From: CALEUX01 sp037439945
GTDB lineage: Bacteria > Bacteroidota > Bacteroidia > Bacteroidales > Marinilabiliaceae
Reading direction: 5' to 3'
NCBI GenBank assembly: GCA_037439945.1
Contig: JBBIVA010000091.1
Span: forward strand, 1-15,365
Length of the DNA: 15,365 nucleotides
The notes under the pieces were generated by a model. The model was not told the DNA's origin, did no database searches, and saw only the letters and a list, made by a program, of their open reading frames with translations. Position 1 is the stretch's first letter; each line of letters starts with the position of its first letter. The translations under genes and the position numbers were made by a program. Shown piece after piece: positions 1-6,467 of this stretch.

Positions 1-51
1 TGTTGAAAATATGGCTATTGTAAAAGCTGCTTAAATCGAACTCACGTTAAT
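1..51. repeat. Left copy of a 51-bp inverted terminal repeat
   Basis: Positions 1-51 are the exact reverse complement of 15311-15361. On the plus strand positions 2-34 read as the last codons of an ORF, VENMAIVKAA followed by TAA at 32-34, and 17 bases of the repeat follow the stop. Identity ends sharply at 51/52. A repeated ORF tail followed by a short shared end is what the terminus of an insertion sequence would look like. I do not recognise the protein tail, so the identification as an insertion sequence is inference. The repeat probably continues outside the window. Confidence 0.85.
2..34 (+). CDS. C-terminal tail of an unidentified ORF (partial, left edge)
   Basis: Ten codons are visible (VENMAIVKAA) ending in TAA at 32-34; the rest lies left of the window. 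The same tail occurs on the minus strand at 15328-15365, so both belong to one repeated gene, possibly a transposase. The fragment is too short to assign to a family. It is the only plus-strand coding sequence proposed here, and the frame is supported only by the match between the two copies, which does not itself prove translation. Confidence 0.3.
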   Translation, partial: VENMAIVKAA

Positions 52-61
52 TTAAGATATT

Positions 62-175
62 TCAATAACGAAGATTATTAAATTTACCGTTGCCGCTTAT
101 GTGGCCAGTGGCTAGCGCACCGTAATTGTGGTGTACTTCTTTACCGGTGATATATGGTTTATTAAATGTGATCAT
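62..175 (-). pseudogene. wecE: N-terminal remnant of a WecE-like dTDP-4-keto-6-deoxyhexose aminotransferase
   Basis: The frame starts at ATG 173-175 and encodes 37 residues beginning MITFNKPYITGKE and continuing to HISGNGKF before TGA at 62-64. This matches the start of the DegT/DnrJ/EryC1 sugar aminotransferases of the WecE/RffA type, whose N-termini run MIPFN-x-P-x(4)-GxE followed by a G-K/H-[LI]-x-G-[DN]-G-x-F motif. WecE proteins are about 375 residues long, so roughly nine tenths is missing, including the PLP-binding lysine. Similarity stops after GNGKF and the repeat copy starts about ten bases beyond the stop. In E. coli, WecE makes dTDP-4-amino-4,6-dideoxygalactose, the substrate of WecD, and a WecD-like gene is present at 3324-4019. 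The product is almost certainly non-functional. Confidence 0.8.
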
Positions 176-320
176 ATTGTAGTTAATATTAATTTACTTA
201 AGGTTAATGGTTTGTGTTACAATTAATGATAAAACAATTTTTGTTGTGTTATGGTTTACGTGAATTTATTAATATGCCTTTACTGATGTTTTTTTTAGTA
301 TGTCATTATGTACAAACCTT

Positions 321-1769
321 TTAATGTTCCTTTTTTTTATACAAAAATAAATTATTATCGTTTTCAATTAAATCATAATTTGGAAGTTCATAAAATTTAT
401 CGGTTAATAAATAATAAGACTGAAAATTATCTGTAAACTCCTTAGTATATGTAATCCCAATTCCGGGCGGAGTATTTAGAAATATATTTTTATCAAACCT
501 ATTTACAACCATTGTGTTTTCGAATTTGGATATGAAGTTGTTGGTATAAACAACTTTTTTCATTAATGGTAGTTCTTTAACAACATCATAACGTTGAGTG
601 TTAAAAAAAAGGCCTTTTACACCCGGATTAAATGTGATAATCAATAAAAAGATGATGTTTATGGCAATTGAAATCTTTGGTAAAAAAAATTTGTTCTGAA
701 GTAACAGAAAAATAATGCTTCCAAAAAGGACAGGAGAAAGCACTCTGTAGTCTCTCCAACTATTTATATCATACGCTATTATATTTATAGTCATGAATCC
801 TGACAATATAATTGACAAAACCAGATAACTAATATCAGGTGCTTTAAATTTGGTCTGAAATATTTTTGATTTGTATATGTAATAGGCACAAACAAACAGG
901 AAAAAATAACGCTGCAAAACTTGGATTATATCACCCGAAAACGGGTAAATAAACTTTACACTATTTTTTATTATATGCTTTAATAAAAAAGTTATTGAAT
1001 CGATTATTCCGCTTGTATTGTTAAGTTTATATAAAAAGGACCAGGGATAAGGAGAAGTAAACAGTGAGTTTATTTTAAACAATATTAAAGAAAAAGCTAT
1101 CCATAAGATTAAATAGATTAACCCCTTTTTATTAAACACCAATCCTTTAAGTTTGATATAAATTACCGGAAGGAACAAAATAATGTTGATAATCCTGATA
1201 AATGACAGTGCAGTACAAAAGAGTATTAAACCAACTAAAACCAGGTTTCTGTTTTCTTTCTTTTGGTAATAAACAAGAAGTAACAAAAAGTAGATTATAA
1301 GAAATGCATGTTGCATTAATTCTGACATAGATGTTGTTGCATACAAAACCAGGGGTGTATAAAATATGTAGAGCAGAAAAATATAAATTGTTTTTTTTAC
1401 CGAGGTATTAGTCCAAATACTAATTATTAAAAATGAAAGTGACATAATAATAGTGTTGGCCAATACAATTGAATTATAACCCCAGCCTATAATTCCTGCT
1501 ATTAAAAAGTAAATTGTGGCAGTCCCGAAACCATGGGTGCCGAATGAAAATAAATGGGGTGTAAGTTCATTGAAAGTATAATAACCATGGTTTAATCCTT
1601 TAACAATAAAAGAGTAAGCCTCATGCCAATAAACCAGTTCATCGCTCCAAATTGGAGTTAAATTTATGAAGGAGTCCTTCATAATAATGTTTGATATAAA
1701 TATCAGAAGTAACCATGGCGTTAATACAAGCCAGGTAGTTAACACCATTCTTTTTAAAAACAGTCTCAT
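321..1769 (-). CDS. Multi-spanning membrane protein, GT-C-like glycosyltransferase
   Basis: This 482-residue protein is hydrophobic nearly throughout, with roughly ten or more predicted membrane segments and a first helix at about residues 9-30. The first long loop carries WSDELVYWHEA (41-51) with the acidic pair D43-E44, then a Gly/His-rich stretch (GTHGFG, 77-82). Acidic residues in the first extracytoplasmic loop are the hallmark of GT-C enzymes, which transfer sugars from polyprenyl-phosphate donors. The last 80 or so residues look soluble. The start is ATG at 1767-1769. It is separated from the upstream 375-aa gene by a 392-base gap holding a repeat element, so it may have its own transcript. 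The GT2, SMR and WecD genes nearby could supply a lipid-linked sugar donor. Acceptor and sugar cannot be read from the sequence, and a polymerase or O-acyl role is not excluded. Confidence 0.65.
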   Translation of the reverse strand: MRLFLKRMVLTTWLVLTPWLLLIFISNIIMKDSFINLTPIWSDELVYWHEAYSFIVKGLNHGYYTFNELTPHLFSFGTHGFGTATIYFLIAGIIGWGYNSIVLANTIIMSLSFLIISIWTNTSVKKTIYIFLLYIFYTPLVLYATTSMSELMQHAFLIIYFLLLLVYYQKKENRNLVLVGLILFCTALSFIRIINIILFLPVIYIKLKGLVFNKKGLIYLILWIAFSLILFKINSLFTSPYPWSFLYKLNNTSGIIDSITFLLKHIIKNSVKFIYPFSGDIIQVLQRYFFLFVCAYYIYKSKIFQTKFKAPDISYLVLSIILSGFMTINIIAYDINSWRDYRVLSPVLFGSIIFLLLQNKFFLPKISIAINIIFLLIITFNPGVKGLFFNTQRYDVVKELPLMKKVVYTNNFISKFENTMVVNRFDKNIFLNTPPGIGITYTKEFTDNFQSYYLLTDKFYELPNYDLIENDNNLFLYKKKEH

Positions 1770-1827
1770 TTCTGATTATTTAAAACCACTATTGTCCGGT
1801 AAAACATCCAATATCTCTTATGTGCTC

Positions 1828-1851
1828 AAGCCGCACGGGCTTTTTTTTTTT
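1828..1851 (+). terminator. Terminator-like hairpin with T-tract
   Basis: AAGCC (1828-1832) pairs with GGCTT (1838-1842), and an unbroken run of T follows to 1851. A second possible stem is GTGC (1822-1825) with GCAC (1833-1836). The polarity suits termination of plus-strand transcription, yet no plus-strand gene is seen to the left. It lies inside the MITE-like unit and may belong to that element rather than to the gene cluster. Confidence 0.35.
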
Positions 1852-1940
1852 ATTCATTAGTGTTTTTCTTAAAATGGTATTAATGGTCCGCTTCGCTCCA
1901 CTACAGCAAAAAAAGTAAGCAAAAAAAGCCGTCGCTGCAT

Positions 1941-2050
1941 AGAATTCTCTATAAATCAAATTAATATCCTAGAATCCGGAAACTCACTTCGCTCAAACAG
2001 TCCGGATTTATTAACGGAAATTAATTTGATTTTCTTATCGGAAATTCTCT
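1941..2050. repeat. Long imperfect palindrome inside the intergenic element
   Basis: Perfect inner pairing joins AATCCGGA (1973-1980) to TCCGGATT (2001-2008) around a 20-base loop. A second perfect 11-bp block joins 1955-1965 to 2020-2030 (ATCAAATTAAT with its complement). Outer pairing continues more weakly between AGAATT (1941-1946) and AATTCT (2044-2049). Transcription of either strand would give a stem of about 100 bases. It is the structural core of the 1793-2140 element; no function is known to me. Confidence 0.6.
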
Positions 2051-2161
2051 GAGGCGAATAGCAAGCCCCAGGAAAACAAAATCTACCAGTTTCCTTATAC
2101 TTAAGCATATTTTTATAGATGCAAAAAATTTAACCGGACACCAATGATTTAAAACCATATA

Positions 2162-3289
2162 CTATGATAAAATAATTATTTTAAACCCGTACATTAATCC
2201 AAAGAATAAATGTAAGCCCAAAAGTATTTGATATTTATTGGGTTTCCATGATAAAGATGTAAGCTCCTTGTATGAAGTTGCAGCAGAAACAACAAAGAGA
2301 ATAAATACCGAGATAAAAATCTGCCATGAAAAATTACCATGCTTAGTTCGGTAGCCGGTCTCTGAAATAAATATAAAAATCAAAAAAGCCGAAACGGTTG
2401 ATATCCATGAAAAAATAAGATGGATATCATTTTTGCGGATACCCTTTTTATATAATACATAAATTGGGAAAGCCAGGCTGGTTATAATTGAAGATATAAA
2501 AAACAGAATAAGTGTGGTCATTCCAAATTCGTGCCATAATTTGTAGGCCAGCATAAAGCTGATTTCTATCGATGATTCTCTGTAAATCCCTGGTGTGTCA
2601 TAAACCATTATTTTCTGAATGTACAAAAATACCAGTGAAAATATTACGGGTAATAACTGTTTAAACAAATCCCCTGAAAATCCTTTTGTAATAATAAATG
2701 TTAGTGGTAATGCAACTACATAAACAAAAATAAAACTTGGTTTTATTATCAGGTTAATTAAAATTAAAATAAGGATGATAACAAACCTGGACCATTTAAA
2801 TTTATTTATTTGTTTTATTGTTATCCAGAAAAGTAATAAAGCAAAAGGAACAACGGCAATTGTAGTTGAGTTTAACCATATTGTTGAAGGAAATGAACCC
2901 AGGTATATTCTTTTTAAAAATAATTGAGGAATATATATAGAAGTTATAAATATTAGCGCAAAAGAAATGAGGTTTGTGAATAACTCGTCCTTTTTTGCTA
3001 ATAAATCATGTAATACAAACCTTATAACATAAAATTTAAGGAATACAAAAATTGTAAGGGCTATAACACTTGAATACATTAGGTAAGCAATGTTTTTAAA
3101 AGCCAAAACCGATATTAACCAGTAATAAAAAAAATTTGGAGGTAAAATTCCATTATTTATGTACTCTTTGGCAAATCGGATATGTAGAATTATATCAGAT
3201 GTTTCATAGCATCTGTATAAAATTGTTGCAGAAAGGGCCAGAACCAGCAAACTTATTAATTGAAGGTTGTGTTTTTTAAAAAATTGCAT
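2162..3289 (-). CDS. Polytopic membrane protein, probable GT-C-type or polymerase-like glycan enzyme
   Basis: This 375-residue protein has about nine or ten hydrophobic helices and no signal peptide apart from the first helix (residues 9-26). Right after that helix comes SDIILHIRFAKEYINNG, with D32 and H36. This resembles the D-x(3)-H pattern in the first periplasmic loop of many uncharacterised GT-C-like membrane enzymes, followed by a Pro-Pro/Tyr-rich stretch (49-57) that is also typical. The start is ATG 3287-3289, and only 34 bases separate it from the upstream WecD-like gene, so co-transcription is likely. A lipid-linked-sugar transferase or a Wzy-like polymerase are both possible. I cannot assign a specific family, and the evidence for catalysis is one short motif plus context. 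Confidence 0.55.
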   Translation of the reverse strand: MQFFKKHNLQLISLLVLALSATILYRCYETSDIILHIRFAKEYINNGILPPNFFYYWLISVLAFKNIAYLMYSSVIALTIFVFLKFYVIRFVLHDLLAKKDELFTNLISFALIFITSIYIPQLFLKRIYLGSFPSTIWLNSTTIAVVPFALLLFWITIKQINKFKWSRFVIILILILINLIIKPSFIFVYVVALPLTFIITKGFSGDLFKQLLPVIFSLVFLYIQKIMVYDTPGIYRESSIEISFMLAYKLWHEFGMTTLILFFISSIITSLAFPIYVLYKKGIRKNDIHLIFSWISTVSAFLIFIFISETGYRTKHGNFSWQIFISVFILFVVSAATSYKELTSLSWKPNKYQILLGLHLFFGLMYGFKIIILS

Positions 3290-3323
3290 TGTGTTGTTAA
3301 AATATCAATAATTAGTAACTTTT

Positions 3324-4019
3324 TTATATGTGGTAAATTCTATCAATACTTTCAATTGAGTAGTTAAATTTCTCATATAATTTGCACGCTTCTACATTAT
3401 CAAGCTGGGTAACCACTTTACATTGCTCAATATTATTTGAAATGTACCAGTTTTCGGCCGCCTGAAGCAATTGGCGACCAATGCCTTTACCCCTTGTATT
3501 TTCATCAACTGCAATTAAGCCAATTTTGCCTATGCCATTGAAGCTATCAAGAGTTACAAAACCGGTTATACTATTATCTGTTTTGTGAACCAGAATAGAT
3601 TTGGCCAAATTACCATCCATGTAGTTTTTAATCCATTGAGTGTAGAGTTTTTCAAAGTTGCGCGTAAGGATGGGGTCTTTTTTAAACCGGCTTTTATGGC
3701 CACTGGCTAAAACAAGGTTTAAAAGTTCACTTGATAACGGGCCCTTATAAGTTTCAATTTCCGGAAGAGCTATAATTTGTTTTTTATTAATAATTCTGGA
3801 ATAGGTTACTTTTAAATCAACAAGCGCCCCATTGTTTTTAAAAATGGAGGCTTCAATTTCCGGATGTACATTTTTGCAGAATAAATAAACCAAATCATAA
3901 CCGCAGTTTGATTTTTGGGAGTATATTTCATTTAATTGTAACTCAGTAAGTTCTTTGGTAGCGGTTTTTCCTATTTTAATTTTAAAAAACCGGCTGTCCC
4001 AGTCCAGGTATTCAATCAT
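3324..4019 (-). CDS. wecD: WecD-like GNAT N-acetyltransferase for a dTDP-4-amino sugar
   Basis: The 231-residue protein (from ATG 4017-4019) resembles E. coli WecD (224 residues), which acetylates dTDP-4-amino-4,6-dideoxy-D-galactose in enterobacterial common antigen synthesis. Shared stretches include an N-terminal LDWDSRFF (WecD: LTWENAFF), the SRF...YxQWI block near residues 110-130, a GFVTL-type strand near 153, and a C-terminal VVTQLDN-x(3)-LYEKFNY block. The GNAT acetyl-CoA loop is intact as RGKGIG at 176-181 after IGLIAVDE. An in-frame TTG six bases upstream (4025) is a possible start, but the ATG is preferred. It overlaps the GT2 stop by 8 bases, implying translational coupling. Its expected partner WecE survives here only as a stub at 62-175, so the substrate must come from elsewhere, be a different amino sugar, or be absent. 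Confidence 0.8.
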   Translation of the reverse strand: MIEYLDWDSRFFKIKIGKTATKELTELQLNEIYSQKSNCGYDLVYLFCKNVHPEIEASIFKNNGALVDLKVTYSRIINKKQIIALPEIETYKGPLSSELLNLVLASGHKSRFKKDPILTRNFEKLYTQWIKNYMDGNLAKSILVHKTDNSITGFVTLDSFNGIGKIGLIAVDENTRGKGIGRQLLQAAENWYISNNIEQCKVVTQLDNVEACKLYEKFNYSIESIDRIYHI

Positions 4020-4950
4020 GACCAATATTTATTTTATCGGAAACAATAAAAACCGGTCTGTTTTTCACCTGGTCAAAAATTCTACCTATATATAAACCAA
4101 GCATACCAATAAGGGTTATTATGATACCTGATAAAAACCAAATTGAAATAATTAAACTGCTGTAACCGGTAACTGATATTTTGCCGGTAAGTGCCCTGAA
4201 CATTGTTATTGCTGCAAATGTAAATGACAATCCGGAAATAAATATGCCTAATTTAACTGTTAGCCTTAACGGTTTGTCGGAGAATGATAATATAGCATTT
4301 AACGCTAAATTCAATAAAGCCTTCAGGTTATACCCACTTTTTCCATCCCTGCGGGGTGCATGTTGCACCGGAAACTCTGTTCTTTTAAAACCTACCCACC
4401 TTACCATTGTTGGGAAGTATCGCGTATTGTCCTTCATTGCGATAATAGCATTTATAACTTTACGATGATAAATACCAAAATTGGCAACTTCGGCATTCTG
4501 TTCGGTATGGGTTAGGTAGGCCAGTGCCATGTAAAACAATTTTGAACTTAGCCTTTTAAAAATACCGTGTTGCCGCTCAATTCTTTTGGCAAGGACTATT
4601 TCATAACCTTCCAGTGCTTTATTATACAGGTGTTTAATTTCTTCGGGCTGATCTTGCAAATCACCATCCATAACAACCACCCAATCACATATGGAGTAGT
4701 GTAAACCTGCTGTTATGGCGTAGTGCTGACCAAAATTGCGTGACAAATTCAATCCTTTGACCCTTGGGTCATTTTTGGCTTCACTAACAACCACATCCCA
4801 ATCGGGTTCAGGGCTGGAGTCGTTTATATATATTATTTCGAAATCATTAAAAACAGGTTCAACCGCCGTTATTAACCGTTGGGTTAATTCATTTATTGCT
4901 TTGCTGCACTTGTAAAGCGGTATAACTATAGATAAAGAAGTTGAATTCAT
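4012..4950 (-). CDS. GT2 polyprenyl-phosphate glycosyltransferase, DPM1/ArnC-like
   Basis: The 312-residue protein has a GT-A catalytic domain followed by two transmembrane helices (about 231-254 and 263-289), the architecture of ArnC and GtrB enzymes that load a sugar onto undecaprenyl phosphate at the inner face of the membrane. Visible motifs are SIVIPLYK (7-14), the NDSSPEPDW nucleotide-binding loop (43-51), LSRNFGQHYAITAGL (69-83), the metal-binding D-G-D at 95-97 within MDGDLQDQPEEI, and PRRDGKSGYNLKAL near 199-212. The start ATG 4948-4950 overlaps the TGA of the SMR tail fragment (ATGA), and the end overlaps the WecD start. Pairing with an SMR/ArnE-like protein supports a lipid-linked sugar export role. 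Which sugar is loaded cannot be told. Confidence 0.88.
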   Translation of the reverse strand: MNSTSLSIVIPLYKCSKAINELTQRLITAVEPVFNDFEIIYINDSSPEPDWDVVVSEAKNDPRVKGLNLSRNFGQHYAITAGLHYSICDWVVVMDGDLQDQPEEIKHLYNKALEGYEIVLAKRIERQHGIFKRLSSKLFYMALAYLTHTEQNAEVANFGIYHRKVINAIIAMKDNTRYFPTMVRWVGFKRTEFPVQHAPRRDGKSGYNLKALLNLALNAILSFSDKPLRLTVKLGIFISGLSFTFAAITMFRALTGKISVTGYSSLIISIWFLSGIIITLIGMLGLYIGRIFDQVKNRPVFIVSDKINIGHD

Positions 4951-5090
4951 AATTTAACGGTTGCAATAATTTTTGCTGTTATTAGTAATAAACCTACCAA
5001 TTTGCCCCAGGTAAAAGTTTCGCCAAACAGCCATAAACTTAACACAAAATCCTTTTCAAAACTTAAACTCATATATAAGAGCATTGAAAT
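4947..5090 (-). pseudogene. 3' fragment of a second SMR/ArnE-like flippase gene
   Basis: From an in-frame ATG on the minus strand the frame reads MSLSFEKDFVLSLWLFGETF and on through TWGKLVGL to a Val-Lys-Leu end, stopping at TGA 4947-4949. This aligns with residues 80-120 of the intact SMR protein at 6014-6376 (MSLSFILVFVLSIFIFGETF, then TWGKLVGL, ending Val-Lys-Tyr). Weaker similarity continues to about 5090, where the AbiEii-type gene ends. The first half of the gene is missing and an in-frame stop lies just upstream. The TGA overlaps the GT2 ATG as ATGA, the coupling expected of an original SMR-GT2 gene pair. It could be the rump of an ArnF-like second subunit or the old tail of the intact gene. 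Confidence 0.85.
4992..5015. repeat. 24-bp direct repeat, copy B
   Basis: This stretch is identical to 6059-6082 in the same orientation. Both encode the FTWGKLVG part of an SMR C-terminus in the same reading frame. The two copies lie 1067 bases apart and enclose the toxin-antitoxin-like pair. Just outside the block one flank shows partial identity only, so the copies are diverged rather than a fresh duplication. Confidence 0.85.
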
Positions 5091-5099
5091 GTAACTATA

Positions 5100-5714
5100 C
5101 TATAAAATATCCAACGCCTTTTCCTGTAAAAACAAACGAATTTCTTCGGGCGGTATGGTTGTTGTTAAATACTCCACAGCCTCGGTATAGTCAATATCGG
5201 TGAAATAGCAAAGTTGCGAGCGGAATTGCTTTTCAGAGAAAAGGCCGCCATAAATATCTGATGCTCGTTGGCTAATATCCTCTATTGAATAATATTTTTT
5301 TAAGATAAAGAATAAATCAACATAATCTTTCCATTTCGACCTGCGCCCAAGTGCATAAGCCTTCATGGCTGCCAGCGACAGTAAATCCGGTAATTTTATG
5401 ACATCGTTAACCCTACAGGGGGTTGATATGGGGAACGGGTATTGATAAAATGTAATTTTTACATTGTTTATGATAAGATTGAGTTGTTCTGATACACGGC
5501 GGGTAATAACAAAAGGTACACTTTCGGCATTTATTTTTTGAAGGATGCGTGGAATATTTAATTGCGATGGTTTAAATAAATCGAAATCAATTGACCTACG
5601 ATGGCCAATATGCAAAGCTATAGCTGTTCCTCCTGCCAAATAAAATTCTCGTTTAAACTTTTTTATGAGTGGTAACAGATTTATTTGGTCAGTGTTGAGT
5701 ATCTGAAGGTGCAT
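5100..5714 (-). CDS. Nucleotidyltransferase toxin, AbiEii/AbiGii-type
   Basis: The 204-residue protein carries the signature of AbiEii-family nucleotidyltransferases (DUF1814): AGGTAIAL at 27-34, RRSIDFDLF at 39-47 with the probable metal ligands D43 and D45, and a downstream helical motif AMKAYALGRRSKWKDYVDLF at about 116-135. In characterised AbiE systems the toxin is a GTP-binding or tRNA-modifying nucleotidyltransferase that arrests growth, giving phage abortive infection. It is shorter than AbiEii proper (about 300 residues), like many stand-alone members of the family. The start ATG 5712-5714 lies inside the upstream small gene (26-base overlap), so the two are probably translated together. 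Its location between duplicated SMR tails marks it as an insertion into a glycan operon. A purely metabolic nucleotidyltransferase is less likely. Confidence 0.85.
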   Translation of the reverse strand: MHLQILNTDQINLLPLIKKFKREFYLAGGTAIALHIGHRRSIDFDLFKPSQLNIPRILQKINAESVPFVITRRVSEQLNLIINNVKITFYQYPFPISTPCRVNDVIKLPDLLSLAAMKAYALGRRSKWKDYVDLFFILKKYYSIEDISQRASDIYGGLFSEKQFRSQLCYFTDIDYTEAVEYLTTTIPPEEIRLFLQEKALDIL

Positions 5715-5970
5715 AACGTTTTAATAATAAATCGAAAAAGTTATATATCTCGGGATATAAATTCTGCTTTTTTCGTTCCTTCAGATTGTCAAAAACAGCA
5801 GCAACATTTTTAATACCCATTACCGAAAAAAGCTCTTTTACATCAGCTATGGTACCATAATTGAATATAGTTTCTACCAATAATTCGTGACTAATATGTT
5901 GTTTTTGTCCTTCCGGCGTGTACCAAAGCAGATTTTTTCTTTTTTCAATATATTTTTGGAGTTTATCCAT
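5689..5970 (-). CDS. Small partner (putative antitoxin) of the AbiEii-type protein
   Basis: The 93-residue protein reads as helical: an N-terminal MDKLQKYIEKRKNLLWYTPE, a central LLVETIFNYGTIADVKELFS (about 30-50), then KERKKQNLYPEIYNFFDLLL near 64-83. It resembles the short proteins (DUF6922-like) that often precede AbiEii-type nucleotidyltransferases in Bacteroidota. I make this match from memory of the pattern and rate it only moderately. It lacks the winged-helix plus C-terminal architecture of the classical AbiEi antitoxin. It overlaps the toxin gene by 26 bases, an arrangement common for toxin-antitoxin pairs. The start is ATG 5968-5970. A function in neutralising or directing the nucleotidyltransferase is inferred from position. 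Confidence 0.65.
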   Translation of the reverse strand: MDKLQKYIEKRKNLLWYTPEGQKQHISHELLVETIFNYGTIADVKELFSVMGIKNVAAVFDNLKERKKQNLYPEIYNFFDLLLKRYAPSDTQH

Positions 5971-6013
5971 ATTTTATGTTTTTATTGAAAATAGTTAGTT
6001 TTTCTGATGTTTT

Positions 6014-6376
6014 CTAATATTTTACCGAAATAATTAATCCACCAATAATAAATATTAGACCTACCAATTTGCCCCAGGTAAAGGTTTCACCAAAAATAAA
6101 GATACTTAAAACGAAAACCAATATAAAAGATAAACTCATAAATGGATAAGCAAATGATAACTCAAACCTGGTCATTGCTGCCATCCAGAAAAGACTGGCA
6201 ATAAAGGCTGCAACAAATCCACTAACCAACCACGGATCAATAAAAAGTTTGGCCATAAAAAATAATTTATCAATAATTTCAACCGGAAGGTCACCTTTCA
6301 GGTTCATTCTCCATTTTAAAACCAACTGGCCATAAATAGTGAATAATATGCAGCCGAATATGTATATGTAGCCCAT
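6014..6376 (-). CDS. SMR/EamA-type four-helix membrane protein, ArnE/ArnF-like flippase subunit
   Basis: The 120-residue protein has four membrane helices (about 3-20, 49-67, 74-95 and 101-118). It shows the SMR-like GQLVLKWRM at 16-24, AYPFMSLSF at 76-84 and GETFTWGKLVGLIFIIGG at 96-113. Length and motifs fit ArnE/ArnF-type proteins, which move an undecaprenyl-phosphate-linked aminoarabinose across the inner membrane, rather than drug-efflux SMR pumps, which keep a conserved Glu in helix 1 that I do not see here. A GT2 of the ArnC type lies downstream, beyond the toxin-like pair. ArnE and ArnF act as a pair; the second copy here is only the 4947-5090 fragment. A homodimer is also possible. 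Start is ATG 6374-6376. Confidence 0.78.
   Translation of the reverse strand: MGYIYIFGCILFTIYGQLVLKWRMNLKGDLPVEIIDKLFFMAKLFIDPWLVSGFVAAFIASLFWMAAMTRFELSFAYPFMSLSFILVFVLSIFIFGETFTWGKLVGLIFIIGGLIISVKY
6059..6082. repeat. 24-bp direct repeat, copy A
   Basis: This block lies inside the C-terminal coding part of the intact SMR gene and is identical to 4992-5015. Homologous recombination between the two would remove 1067 bases, including both toxin-antitoxin-like genes. It would fuse the SMR N-terminus to the alternative tail in frame, ending in the TGA that overlaps the GT2 start. Confidence 0.85.
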
Positions 6377-6467
6377 TATTTTTTATTTAAAGATTCTAAT
6401 TTCTCTGTAACTAAACAAGAAATTGGTTGTTTATTGACTAGCTTTTTGAATAAAATTTTTGTTTAAA

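Larger units (their letters stand above)
1793..2140. mobile_element. Non-coding MITE-like element with inverted ends
   Basis: The 392-base gap between two membrane-protein genes holds no credible ORF. A 348-bp unit can be bounded by a perfect 8-bp inverted repeat, TGTCCGGT at 1793-1800 and ACCGGACA at 2133-2140, extending imperfectly as TGTCCGGTAAAA versus TGTCCGGTTAAA. An 11-bp direct repeat, atttaaaacca, lies just outside on both sides (1778-1788 and 2147-2157). It is a few bases away from the inverted ends, so it is not a clean target duplication. The interior contains a long imperfect palindrome (1941-2050) and a terminator-like hairpin. This fits a miniature transposable element or the remnant of a larger one. 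No transposase is present. Confidence 0.5.

Noticed and set aside
1666..1860. Plus-strand open frame of 64 codons overlapping the start of the 482-aa gene
   Set aside because: It is mostly antisense to a well-supported membrane-protein gene, has no recognisable domain, and its end runs into the T-tract of the intergenic element.
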